DNA of 64,000 nt from Dactylorhiza incarnata (Eukaryota; Streptophyta; Magnoliopsida; Asparagales; Orchidaceae): NCBI GenBank assembly GCA_033032865.1, contig JAWHQI010000121.1:1922001-1986000 (forward strand), read 5' to 3'. Made by a program: the position numbers and the translations under genes. Below are positions 22,370 through 32,228 of the stretch, one piece after another. Within the stretch, counting starts at the first letter, position 1. Each line of letters begins with the position of its first letter. The notes beneath the pieces are model-generated. The model saw nothing but the letters and a program-made list of their open reading frames with translations. It did no database searches and was not told the origin of the DNA.

Positions 22370-22953
22370 CTCAAATGTCGATGAAGGCGGGCTCTTCCAG
22401 CGGTCTCGCGGAAAAGAGATCGGCGGAAATCGTGGTAATCCCTATGGAGCAAGTAGACCGCGAAATGTCTAAAATCCATAGGGCTGCCATGGTTGCCAAT
22501 CACAGCCTAGCATCTGCATGGACCGCGGTCAATGAGATGCAGGATGTAGCGGCATTTGTCGGGAGGAGAAAGGATCAGAGGAGATGAGACCGCTACCTTT
22601 CTTTCTTTCTATTTAGCGATCTCTCTAGAAACACTGCTTAGTTTATTTCTGGTTGTAAGATATTTTTGATTTTGTTTTATGGTATTAACTTTAACGTTGT
22701 GATATTCATTTTGTGATCTCTAGCTTTCATGAATGCGATCTTATTAATTAGTGTTTGTATTGTGAATTATGTGCATCGCGATCTTCATGTGAGCTGTTTG
22801 GTGACTCCCTAAAAAGCTAAGGGTTATGTGATCTATCTGATGAAAATTTTATGTGTGTTTGTTATTTTCGAGCCTATACAGCTTTTAGCGGTCTGACCTA
22901 TCTGCAGGGCGATCTCAAGAAGTATAATCATTGCACAATTATCTTCTTCCTTC

Positions 22954-22961
22954 TATAAATA
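22954..22961 (+). promoter_or_regulatory. TATA box of antisense gene B
   Basis: TATAAATA followed by GCAGC, about 73 bp before the ATG at 23034. The spacing fits a plant promoter with a short leader. Confidence 0.65.
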
Positions 22962-23033
22962 GCAGCTCTTCTGGATCATTATTTTATTCTTCTTGAATTT
23001 TCTTTAATTTACTGACCCCTGCGATCTCATAAA

Positions 23034-24754
23034 ATGGTGTCCGCGCGTTCCAAAGCTGCTGAGGTCTTTTTGAACTCCGATCACAAATATGGTCAAATCT
23101 CGGAGAAGGAATACTCTTCCTTTATTGAAAGATATGAGATCGATGACAAGATCACGATCAGAATTCCATTCGAAGATGAAGACTTGAACTCTGGGGATGA
23201 AGATAAATATGTCATCCCGATTGATCACTTCGCTTATGGTCTTCAAATTCCCATCCCTTGGGAAATGTTAGAAGTGATGGATTATTACGGTCTCGTTCTT
23301 GCCCAGATCCCGCCGAACTCGATCGGTCTGATGAGCGTCTTTATTAATTACTTGAGATCGGTGAAGTTAAAATTCACAATGTCGATCTTCCGAGGCACAT
23401 TTTCTGTCAAGGTTTTAAAAGAGGGTCAGAATAAAGAAGAGTTCAAAGGATTGTTGTATCTCAGTGGTAATGGAATAAAAGTTTTAAATCTTCCGAATAA
23501 AATCCCTCTCTGGACTGAGAGATATCTAATCTTTGAAGGCGATCTCGGCGGTCTCGCCAGCCGTCCCTCTCCGCGGGCAGAGAAAATATTTAGAAAAGAA
23601 AAACTTGTTTCAGAGGAAGAACTTGCAGTTTTGGAATGGCTGGCGGGGAAACGATTCGACCTGAATCATTACCTGGCGATCTGGCCTGATGTTGCTGCGG
23701 TCCTACCGGAAGAAAGTAAGCTATAATTTCCTACGATTCCCAGCGGTCTCTCTAATAGAATTTGGAAATTTCTTCTTACCTGTTTTCCTCTTACAGCCGG
23801 ATTCGCGATCCCAAAAGTCGACCCAGTGACGCCGAGTGGTGAAGTCCTTACCCAGCGTGAAAAGCGTCTGAAGCAAGATCGCCAGAGGAAAGCGAAGGAG
23901 ATCGCCGAGGAGGGCGATCTGGAGGAGGGACCATTTCCCTTATTGGGTTTTGGAAAGAAAGTAAAAGATATCAAAGGAAAATCTCTATTGAGATGGGGTG
24001 AGACCGGAAGGTCTCTGAAGGTGTCAACCGATCTTCCTTTCTGGGGAGGGAGGTTTTCGAATCATGCTTTTACGGTCACTTCTGCCCTTTATGGGAAAAA
24101 GAATGCTAATGAAGCGCTGAGGATCAGGACCGACGATCTCCCTGATGTATGCGCTCAGGTGACCGCCCGAAGCACGGTTTTGAACCACCACATGGGGCGA
24201 TCTCTTCGCGCATCTTTGCAGCACGCGGAGCGTCTGCAGGATCGTTTTGATGTAAGTATTCAAAGAAAATGCGATCTTTAAATATTATCTTACCTTGACC
24301 GCTTCGATCTGATACACTTCCTTTACAGAATTTCAAGAAGACCGCATATGATATCCATAACCCTGACTACCTCAGATCCTTATATACTCATGTCAGAGAT
24401 GCATCAAACAAAACAATTGCTATTCTTCGCGAAAAAGATGGCCTTACTGCTGATTTCCGGGATACGACTTTTGCCGATCTCTTTCCTGAGGTCGCAGAAA
24501 TGATTGAGGAGGCGGAAAAGAAAAAAGCTAAAGAATCGAATACCGCTGAGACCATTGAAGATGAATCCATCGAGATCGTTGGAAGTCAAGACGATCACGC
24601 TTCTCCTAGTGGAAGTGTTTTTCTCGGCGAGGAAATGAGTTCAGCAGCGGCCTCGGATTCTGGATCGAGGGAGACAGATAGTGAAAGTGAGTCCTCGGAA
24701 AGTTCAACTTCTTCATCAGAGGAGCGGTCTCCGCGGAAGAAGAAACAGAAGTAG
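23034..24754 (+). CDS. Antisense extra gene B of the Tat-like element, intact, Transposase_28-like domain
   Basis: Three exons (23034-23715, 23797-24251, 24329-24754) join in frame to 520 codons with no stop. The introns have GTAAGC...TTACAG and GTAAGT...TTACAG ends. Residues about 60-170 resemble the plant 'putative gypsy type transposon' family (Pfam Transposase_28), with WEMLEVMDYYGLVLAQIPPN as the core. This family is known from extra ORFs of Tat-lineage retrotransposons; its molecular role is not established. The middle is charged. The C-terminus is an acidic Ser-rich tail (ETDSESESSESSTSSSEERS) ending in SPRKKKQK, a likely nuclear signal. The gene lies between pol (minus strand) and the LTR and is read in the opposite direction. 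Being unbroken while gene A and pol are damaged is notable. I cannot say whether it is expressed. Confidence 0.7.
23716..23796 (+). other. Intron 1 of antisense gene B
   Basis: 81 bp, GTAAGC donor and CTCTTACAG acceptor, phase 1. Without splicing the frame hits TAA within 12 bases. Confidence 0.75.
24252..24328 (+). other. Intron 2 of antisense gene B
   Basis: 77 bp, GTAAGT donor and CCTTTACAG acceptor, phase 0. Confidence 0.75.
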
Positions 24755-26224
24755 ACTCCCTTTCCCGAGAGATGATGTAATTGCCGGTCAATGACCGCGC
24801 CTGATATTGTAATTTCTGAAATGAATGGAAAATTATTTTGTTCATGAATGACTCTTTCCTGTATTTATTTTTGCTTTTATTCATGTAAATCGATCACGAC
24901 TTCTATCGTATGCGATCACAGCGTAATAGATTTAGCATTCGATCTCAATGCTTTAGGTTTCGGCGTTTTCTAATTTATGGAGATTAGTAATTCAACAGAT
25001 CCAAAACTGTATAAAAAAGGATAACTCTGCGATCTTGAATAATTGGACCATTTGTAAGAAAATTAGAACTTGATAATAAATCTTCATGAATATCATTGCG
25101 GCGATCTAACAATACACAGACCGCCATTTTGAGGAAGAAACCCAACCATCACGTGATAGGAACTGAAGGATCATGAGTATTTTCATGTAATCTTTGAATA
25201 AGGATAATTTAGATCGCGATCTCAATATGATCAGACCGATCGCTATCAAGACAGTTTAAGAGATTCCTGAATAACGATTCCAATCATCTTCGGAAAGCCT
25301 TGCCTGACGATCACTTCTGCCCAATCCTGGAGAAAATGAAGTTGATGATCGCAAACAACTTAGACCTCTTCCAACAATCTTTGAAAACCAAGGCTGGCAA
25401 TTACTTCCAAATCCTAGAGAAAATCGAGCCAGCGACCGTGAATAATGTTGATCACCCTTTGAAGAGAGGAAAGTATGCGGTCTCATAAGATCTGACCGCT
25501 CGATCTCAATATTATGAAGTAAACGAGATTGTAGAAAAAGGGAGAAAAAAGGAGAGGAGAATTTCGAAATAGTTCTCAGGGTCGGTGTGGTCATACCGAT
25601 GAGGCTATACTGGCATTGCTTTCCTTGATAGATTATACTTTGAGATTCGGGCGACGGTCATAGATGTTTTCGACCTCCCCTCACCTAATCATGTTTTAAT
25701 GAATATTCGAGAGTTATAGATCAAAATGATTGGTAGGGCAGGTGTGGTTATGCCGATGAGGCTTATACCGACATTGCTTTCCCCGTAGATCATTAAGACC
25801 ATAACAATGTCCTTTTTAATGCATGACAGAGCTGAGCCAGCCACCCAGTCCTCCTTGCTAAGGTGTGCCAGATGTCAGCTAGGACCCGGCATCCTAAACT
25901 TTCACCGCTCGAGCTTGGAGAGCCACTGCTACACAGATTCGAAATCTCCTCGACATCTGTGGTCCTGGCAGAATTACACGTCAAGCTAACAAGCCGAGGG
26001 AGAATGAAGTAGGATCCGTCGACGTCTTTCTTGGTTTTTACGAACAACTTGATTCAAAACTTGCCATTCACTATGTATATCATGAATGTTTTGGCCATAT
26101 TTGTACAATACTTTGAAAGAAAAGGAATGAGAGATAGAATGGGGAAAAAATTGAACACGAACTTTTTTAAGAGAAGAAAAGTTTGAGATCATCTCCACTC
26201 CAAGAGTGAGGCAACTCCTCTCCC
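24755..26224. other. Non-coding part of the Tat-like element
   Basis: No gene is visible. GCGRTC/GAYCGC motifs continue to about 25500 and then stop. A ~40-bp direct repeat with the core CCGATGAGGCT lies at 25585-25624 and 25741-25781. This stretch separates the antisense genes from integrase. Confidence 0.55.
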
Positions 26225-27478
26225 TCATGGGTCTGGAGATGATAAGCACCATTTCTCAGCACCTTTTTTACCACGAATGGTCCCGCCCAATTTTGGGTTG
26301 AGCTTTCCAACCGAACCGGCTCTTGCTGCTGCATCTACTTTCTTCAAAACCAAGTCTCCAACTACAAATTCCTTGGTTCTCATATTTCTATCGAAAAATC
26401 TTGCCATTCTTCTTTTTACCTCCTCTTGCCTGATGGTTGCTACATCTCTTAATTCTTCAATTAAGTCGACACTGCATCTCAACTCTTCGTCATTTTCTTC
26501 CATCCAATCAATCTGATTTTGTTGCGCTAACAACACCCTTGGACTTTTTACCTCGAATTCCACCGGAATAAGAGCTTCGGAACCATGCGATAACTTGAAA
26601 GGAGTCTCTCCAGTGGCAGAACTTGGAGTTGTTCTTAAGGCCCAGAGAACTGAATGTAGTTGTTCTGCCCAATTGCCTCTGAGATTTTCCACTTTCTTTT
26701 TCAAAAGATTTATGATGAGCTTGTTAGCAGCTTCTACCTGCCCATTACTTCTGGGATGATGCACAGAAGCAAAACGTAGCTCAATGCCAATTTGATCACA
26801 GAAATTAATAAGAGTTGAATTATTGAACTGTGAACCGTTATCCGTGATGATTGCCAGTGGAATTCCGTGCCGACATACTATCTCCCCCCAAATAAAATTC
26901 TTCACAGCTTGGGTAGTAATTTTGGCCAATGCCTTTGCCTCTATCCATTTGCTGAAGTAATCAATCATGACTATAATATATCGGCGCTGACCACTTGCCA
27001 TAGGAAAAGGCCCAATTAAATCCATCCCCCAAACTGCAAATGGCCATGGGGTTGCTATTGATTTAAGCTGCTGGGCCGGCTGATTTTGTAGAGGAGCGAA
27101 TTTCTGGCACTTGACGCATTTCTTAGCAAACTTCTCTGCATCCTTCCTCATTTGAGGCCAAAAATACCCTTGTCTCAAGATTCTTTTTTCTAAAGTTCTT
27201 GCTCCTGAGTGACTCCCGCACTCTCCTGCGTGAACTTCTTGAAGAATCACTGGAACTTCTTCTTCCGAGACACACCGTGCTAATGGAGAAAGGAAAGTTC
27301 TCCTATAATGCACTCCCGCAACAAGATAGTAATTAGCTGCTTTTTGTTTAAACCTTCTCTTATCTTTTACGGCTGAATGGAATTTTCCCGTTGAAAGATA
27401 CAGAACGAACGGATCCATCCAAGACGGATGCTGATCAATCTCCATGACCTCTCCTCCTTCAATTGCCGGGCGAAACAA
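26225..27478 (-). pseudogene. Integrase end of a Tat-like pol, truncated
   Basis: The reading frame is open for 417 codons. Residues count from the first in-frame Met at 27478; the true polyprotein start is lost. The zinc-binding part has H83, H90, C121 and C124 (HHCC). The catalytic core has D153 (WGMDLIGPF), D213 (ITDNGSQF) and E249 (NGQVEAANK), with 35 residues between the last two (DD35E). WIEAKALAKITTQAVKNF fits the Tat lineage. A GPY/F-like C-terminus follows (FVVGDLVLKK...KLNPK). All catalytic residues are present, but protease, RT and most of RNase H are missing: the element is cut near 27478, where the Sirevirus-like sequence begins. The GCGRTC motif of the neighbouring region is absent here. 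Confidence 0.9.
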
Positions 27479-27479
27479 T

Positions 27480-29127
27480 GAGAGTGAGAAAGGATTAGAA
27501 GAAAGAGGAAGTCTTCATGTATCCCCTGCTAGACTTGAAGGGGTTTTTCTAAATGAGAAAGAGACTCAAGATGAGATTCCTGCTCAGAACAATTCTGAAA
27601 TGAGCAAAGCAGCAGTTGAGGGGGAGGCTCAGGATGAGATCCCTGCTCAGGATAAAATTGATCTGATCAATGCAGAGATTGAGGGGGAGCCTCAAGATGA
27701 ATTTCCGGCTGAAAATAAAGCACCATTTGAGGGGGAGTCTCAGGCTGAGATCCCTGCTAAAGAGAATTCTGTAGTTGATGCTATGGAGGTAGAAGGAGAG
27801 CCTGAAATATCAAAGAAACCTGTTGAGAAGGTTATCAAAATAGAATCCTCTAGCTCCCATATGAGCCAGAGAGATGATTCTTTAATCAGAGAAGAGAGCA
27901 GTAAAGGTGTTGAAATGGAAAAGGAAATCCATGTGGATCTTAGTCCTATTCTACCTCAGCTGGAGGTGTTGCTGAATAATCAAAGAAGATTATTAGAACA
28001 ATATATTGAGGAGAATAATACAAAAATGAAAAATGAGTTAGATTTCCAATTGAAATTGGTTAGATTTGAAGTAAATCATCAGATATCTGCATTAAGAAAG
28101 GAGATGGTAAAGTTCTTTAAGAGAGCTGGTGCTTCAGTAGATTATACAACTGAACAACTTGATGTAATTAAAGAAACATCAAAGGTTATTAAAGAATCAC
28201 AAGCTGGAATTACAAAGACAGTGGATGATGTTCAGACAAACCAAGGAATACTAAGTAGCAACATGCAAGTTCTGTACAAAGAACAGGTAGCACAAAGCCT
28301 AACAGGTAAAATAAGATTGAAGCTAGACTGCAACAGCAGAATGCTGATATCTTGGCTAAAATTGATGAGAGCTCCACAGTTCTAAAAGATCAAGCAAAGT
28401 TGCATGCAGATACTATAGATGATCATCTCTTTAAAGTAAAGAAAACCATTGAAAGTGGAGTTAATCACTTGGAAGGTCAAGTCAGATTTCAGAAGAATAC
28501 TTTAAGAGATCACATTGTTGAAGAAGTCCTAAAGGGGGAGAGGTCAATGATTCAAGCTAGTTCTGAACATGCTGTGTGGACCTCAAACTCTATAAGAGAA
28601 ACTCTTGGATATCCTCCCATAGACTATGCGAATGATCAAGTTTCTGAGACAAGGCCAGCTTCTCTTACTCAGGTTCAAAAGCAAATTGCTAAAATGTAAT
28701 AGTCCTGAAGATAAAAGTAAATATATAGTCCTGAAGATAAAAGCAAAAGAGAGCATTTTACTAGTGAGCAAGTAGAATCAAGGAAAAGAAAGTTCAGAGA
28801 AGAGGTTCAATCAAGAAGTGATTTTGAACATTGGTCTCCATCTTCTAAAGAATTGATTCTGTCAGCATGGGAAGCTTTGAAAATAACCCAGAGGAAAGAG
28901 GAAAGTGGTATTCTGAAGCTGAATGGTTAAAGCATAGGGATCAAGAGGAACTGAAGATCAAATTCAAGGCTGACAAAATGGCTGGGAAGGTCCGGGCAGG
29001 AGAAATGGAGCCAATGAGATACTTTCCAAAGCCATTTGGCTATTTCAAGAGGAGAAAGGAAGTTGTTGAAGCACTCTCCAAAAGAGCCAAAAGAGGAATT
29101 GAATTCAAGGATCCTGAGCAGCTTTAG
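27480..29127 (+). pseudogene. Extra ORF downstream of pol in a Sirevirus-like element, broken
   Basis: A long frame (27480-28385) is followed by a second in another phase (28300-28699) and a third to 29127. The frame shifts near 28305; the shifted frame reads KIEARLQQQNADILAKIDES and continues the coiled coil. A 25-bp duplication (AGTCCTGAAGATAAAAG at 28702 and 28727) brings stops. The N-terminal part has four repeats of EGEAQDEIPAQ type, the middle is coiled coil, and the end is basic (FKRRKEVVEALSKRAKR). It lies directly before a polypurine tract and LTR, the place of the env-like or extra ORF in Sireviruses. I do not recognise a function. Its 5' part is cut at 27480. Confidence 0.6.
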
Positions 29128-29467
29128 AAATTTAATCTTTACTTTTTACTTTCAGAAGAATGTAATTGATATATTTTTGAACAATCTTGATGAATTCCCA
29201 GTGTTAACTATTTTTCATGATCACATATATATATGCCTGTGATGTGATTCTGTCTCTCTTCATGACATGTCTTATTCTGAATTACTTATGTTTTTATGCT
29301 TAAATGAGAAATCATGTCTGAGATAATTTCTGTGGATAGAATATTTTGGTAATCTAATTTTATAAAGTATGATACTCTTTATTTTGATTACCTGTATAGA
29401 AATTAGAACACATTGATTATCTTTGAAAAGAGAGATATATCAATGACTGAGATTATGACTTCTTCAA

Positions 29468-29479
29468 ATAGGGGGAGAT
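29468..29479 (+). promoter_or_regulatory. Polypurine tract
   Basis: ATAGGGGGAGAT lies directly before TGTTGGGATC. This is the classical Ty1/copia arrangement at the 3' LTR. Confidence 0.85.
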
Positions 29480-29628
29480 TGTTGGGATCATTGCTCACAA
29501 TGTCTTAGATTTGGAGAAGTCCATTCCTAAGTCAAAGATATATCTCAAAATGTATTTGATATACTCTCTACAATCAATGTGCAGGAGATCAGGTCAGGCA
29601 AAATTTTCATGGAATTCATTCTAGTTCA

Positions 29629-30035
29629 TAAGCGTCGAGACATCATACATCGCTCGACGCCTGTGACCCAGAAGCGTTGACTCATGTCTACTACTAAAAT
29701 AGACAAGGTCGCCGCTGAAGTTCTGAGATCAATTTTGGAAGCGTCGAGCCAAGTTATATCGCTCGACGCCTTGGAAAGAGAAGTGTCGACTTAACTTCAG
29801 TCAGCTCAGCGCCAACCAGAAGTGTCGAGATATGAAGGCATAGTTAAGAAGCGTCGAGCCCCTGTACGTTGCTCGACTTCTTCAAATAAAAAGCGTCGAC
29901 TAAGTGATGATTGCTCAACGCCTGAGAAGGAGGAGTCGAGAGCTTCAGTCTAAGGAGTATGCGTCGAGCGTCTAAATATCGCTCGATGCCTAATTGAAAA
30001 AGCATCGACAGAGATGTTCAGTGCTCAACGCCTCT
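29629..30035. repeat. CGTCGA dyads spaced about 110 bp in the LTR
   Basis: Hairpin-like pairs GCGTCGAG - 13 nt - CTCGACGC start near 29632, 29740, 29852 and 29961, some with one change. Between them lie further GCGTTGAC or GTGTCGAC half-sites with CTCAACGCC partners. All are upstream of the TATA box, where U3 control elements are expected. Confidence 0.85.
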
Positions 30036-30162
30036 TCTACAAATACTCTGAACTGAGGAATATCTTCTACAGCTAGCTGAGCCTTTGTTTCCATTGAAGA
30101 CCGTTGAAGACGTAACGTCATGCTGACGTGGAGGAGCATAATAGACATTGCAGATGGCGGGC

Positions 30163-30170
30163 TATAAATA
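30163..30170 (+). promoter_or_regulatory. TATA box of the left Sirevirus-like LTR
   Basis: TATAAATA in the context GGGCTATAAATAGAAGG is the likely start of the R region about 30 bp further on. Confidence 0.75.
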
Positions 30171-30539
30171 GAAGGCATGACCTATGAGTTATGTAGTGAA
30201 GTTGAGTTAGTTTTTCCTATCCTTTCGAAAGCCATTATCGTCTCCATCAGTTTGAGAGAAAGGTTGAGAAAGAATCTGGAGAAGTCGTCTTCCCTTTCAG
30301 AACCAATCTAACTTGAAGATTTCATTCAGCAATCTGGTGCTGATACAACTTTCTGAAAGAAGAAGATCAAGAAGGAAGAATCTGTCTTCCTAAGAAGAAG
30401 AACAGTCCTCACAGCCTGTTGAATCAAGAAGATCATTTGCTGCTGCTGTTCTATTGCAGATTTCTGTCTGATCATTCAGGTAGATCAAGAAGACTCAACA
30501 ATCTGAAATCTGAGTATGAGTATTTGTTATTCTCTTTAT

Positions 30540-30780
30540 AAATTCCTGTAGGATCTGAGTTGTCAAATCTGAGTGTAGGATCTGTCAAGGATCTGAGTTG
30601 TAAGATCAGGTGTGATCTGAGTTGTAGGATTCAGGGGTGAATCTGAGCTGTAGGCCTAGTTATAAAGGCTGAGGTAGGATCTGTGTGATCTGTGTTAGTA
30701 AGATCTGTGAGATCTGAGACTGTAAGATCTGTTGTGATCTAAGCTGTAAGACCTTTTTGTGGTCTGAGATCTGGAGGAGC
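30540..30780 (+). repeat. GATCTGAG short repeats in the LTR
   Basis: More than ten imperfect copies of AGGATCTGAGTTGT or GATCTG(T/A)G are spaced irregularly at 10-30 bp. Confidence 0.75.
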
Positions 30781-31016
30781 TATAAACTCTATCTAGCACA
30801 CTGCTAGAAGGGGAGAAGGGGGAAAGTGGATTACCCAAGATAAGGGGAACCACTATAAAAATTTGTGTGTCTTTTTCTGTGTGTGTTCTTATTTCTTGAA
30901 AGCTCTGATCAGTTTTATCTTGGTTATAATCAAGAACTGCAATAGTTTTTAAATAACCTATTCACACCCCCCCCCCCCCTTCTATGTGATTAGCTACCCT
31001 TAATTAAAGTCTTTCA

Positions 31017-31803
31017 ATATCATTGTTGAACCAACTCCAACTGTTGACCACATCACAGTTAGAGATCATCCAATATCTCAAGTTATTGGAGATATTTCAG
31101 CAGGTGTTCAAACAAGGCATCAACTACACCAAAATCAGATGCACACTTGTTTCCCATCACAAGTTCAACCTCAAACCATAAAAGATGCAGAACAAGATCC
31201 AAACTGGATTCTTGCAATGTAAGAGGAGCTCAACCAATTTGAAAGGAACAAGGTTTGGGATTTGGTTCCAAGACCAAAGGGCCATCCAGTCATTGGCACC
31301 AAATGGGTCTTCAGGAACAAGCTTGATGGTCAAGGCAACATAGTCAGAAACAAAGCAAGATTGGTAGCTCAAGGATATTCACAGGAAGAAGGAATTGACT
31401 ATGATCAGACCTTTGCTCATGTTGCAAGACTTGAAGTTATAAGGATCTTTCTGGCCTTTGCTGCATTCAAGAAATTCAAGGTATATCAAATGGATATGAA
31501 GAGTGCATTTCTTAATGGAGACATCAAAGAAGAAGTCTATGTGGAAAAACCACCAGGTTTCATCTCTCCAACTCACTCCTCTTATGTATTAAAGCTTAAT
31601 AAAGCTCTCTATGGTCTCAAGCAAGCTCCCAGAGCATGGTATGAGACCTTAGCTAATTTTCTTTTGGAAAAAACAAGTCTTGTAGATGCATAGTTGTTAA
31701 AACCATATTTCTTAGGATACATAAAAATCAAACTCTACTAGTTCAAATATATGTAGATGATATTATTTTTGGATCTACTGATTCAAATTTATGCAAAAGA
31801 TTC
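31017..31803 (+). pseudogene. Copia-type reverse transcriptase fragment
   Basis: This is an RVT_2-type RT. The frame is open from 31018 apart from a TAA at 31220-31222 (after WILAM). It continues through [20 protein letters not shown], then [20 protein letters not shown] (first catalytic Asp), then [18 protein letters not shown]. After a stop and frame change near 31690, QIYVDDIIFGSTDSNLC carries the YVDD motif at 31753-31764. It directly follows the LTR end and is cut at 31803 by array sequence, so it is a truncated pol piece from the same kind of element, not part of a complete copy. Confidence 0.9.
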
Positions 31804-32228
31804 TCATCCCGAAATGTGGTGGCACGTCCCGTAACTCTTCCTGGATTGAAAGTTATGATCATTTGAAATTCTGCAACCAGCATAGTCTTATTCATTGTTT
31901 TTGGAGAGTACACGACCTTGGGTCACACCCATGACTTGATTAGAATAACATTCCTCGCTAAAATGATTTGCACCACAAAAATAACAAATAAGTTGGCGCT
32001 TTCGTGCGGCCTCCAAAAGGTTTACCTTATGTTGAAGCTCGGTAACTTTTGCGGCCAACTGAGATATCATTATATTTTTTTGGAAAAAAAAAATTAACAA
32101 CAGTTACTTAATAGAAAGGAATTTAAAAAAAAAAAGAGAAATGGGGCGGAGAAAGAGAATGATAAAAGTAATAAAATTTACGCTTTCAAAATATCAACAA
32201 AAATTCCTCGGCAACGACGCCAAAAACT
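31801..32228 (-). repeat. Array unit 0 (partial: gag fragment, leader, primer site)
   Basis: Begins at the junction with the RT fragment, at CATCCCGAAATGTGG of the unit. Its primer site has two differences from the tRNA-Asp type (CTCGGCAACGACGCCA on the plus strand). Confidence 0.85.
31888..32100 (-). CDS. Mini-gag ORF with zinc knuckle (unit 0)
   Basis: 70 codons. After an AT-rich start, the part beginning MISQLAAKVTELQHKVNLLE is a short amphipathic helix, followed by CYFCGANHFSEEC, a CX2CX3HX4C knuckle of the form seen in Athila gag. It ends QGRVLSKNNE. The rest of gag is absent, so it is a retained fragment; translation is unproven. Confidence 0.45.
   Translation of the reverse strand: MLIFFFQKNIMISQLAAKVTELQHKVNLLEAARKRQLICYFCGANHFSEECYSNQVMGVTQGRVLSKNNE

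Larger units (their letters stand above)
20612..22587 (+). pseudogene. Antisense extra gene A of the Tat-like element (coiled-coil protein), disabled
   Basis: Three exons keep one frame: 20612-21079, 21152-21956 and 22035-22587. Both introns (72 and 78 bp) have GT...AG ends, and the donors and acceptors join in phase (phase 0, then phase 1). The start is the ATG at 20612; the frame is open further upstream but only from a GTG. The N-terminus is rich in Lys and Ser (KKIVSSSKEKTIKSSKKK) and could act as a nuclear signal. Exon 2 encodes a long Glu/Lys coiled coil (KRKEEERKKKEEEEERRKEE). Exon 3 begins GEIPRKVSIPPEFADLL and ends in a helical stretch (MEQVDREMSKIHRAAM). Two lesions break it: a TAG at 21548-21550, and a 20-base G run at 22350-22369 after which the sensible frame changes. 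Extra ORFs antisense to pol are known in Tat/Retand elements; the exact function is unknown. Confidence 0.65.
29480..31016 (+). repeat. 3' LTR of the left Sirevirus-like element
   Basis: The LTR starts TGTTGGGATC after the polypurine tract and ends CTTTCA at 31016. The length is 1537 bp. It has a TATA box at 30163-30170, dyad repeats of the GCGTCGAG/CTCGACGC type at 29629-30035, repeats of GATCTGAG in the 3' part (30540-30780), and a run of 13 C at 30967-30979. The LTR at 59804-61112 shares the TGTTGGG and CTTTCA ends. Confidence 0.8.
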
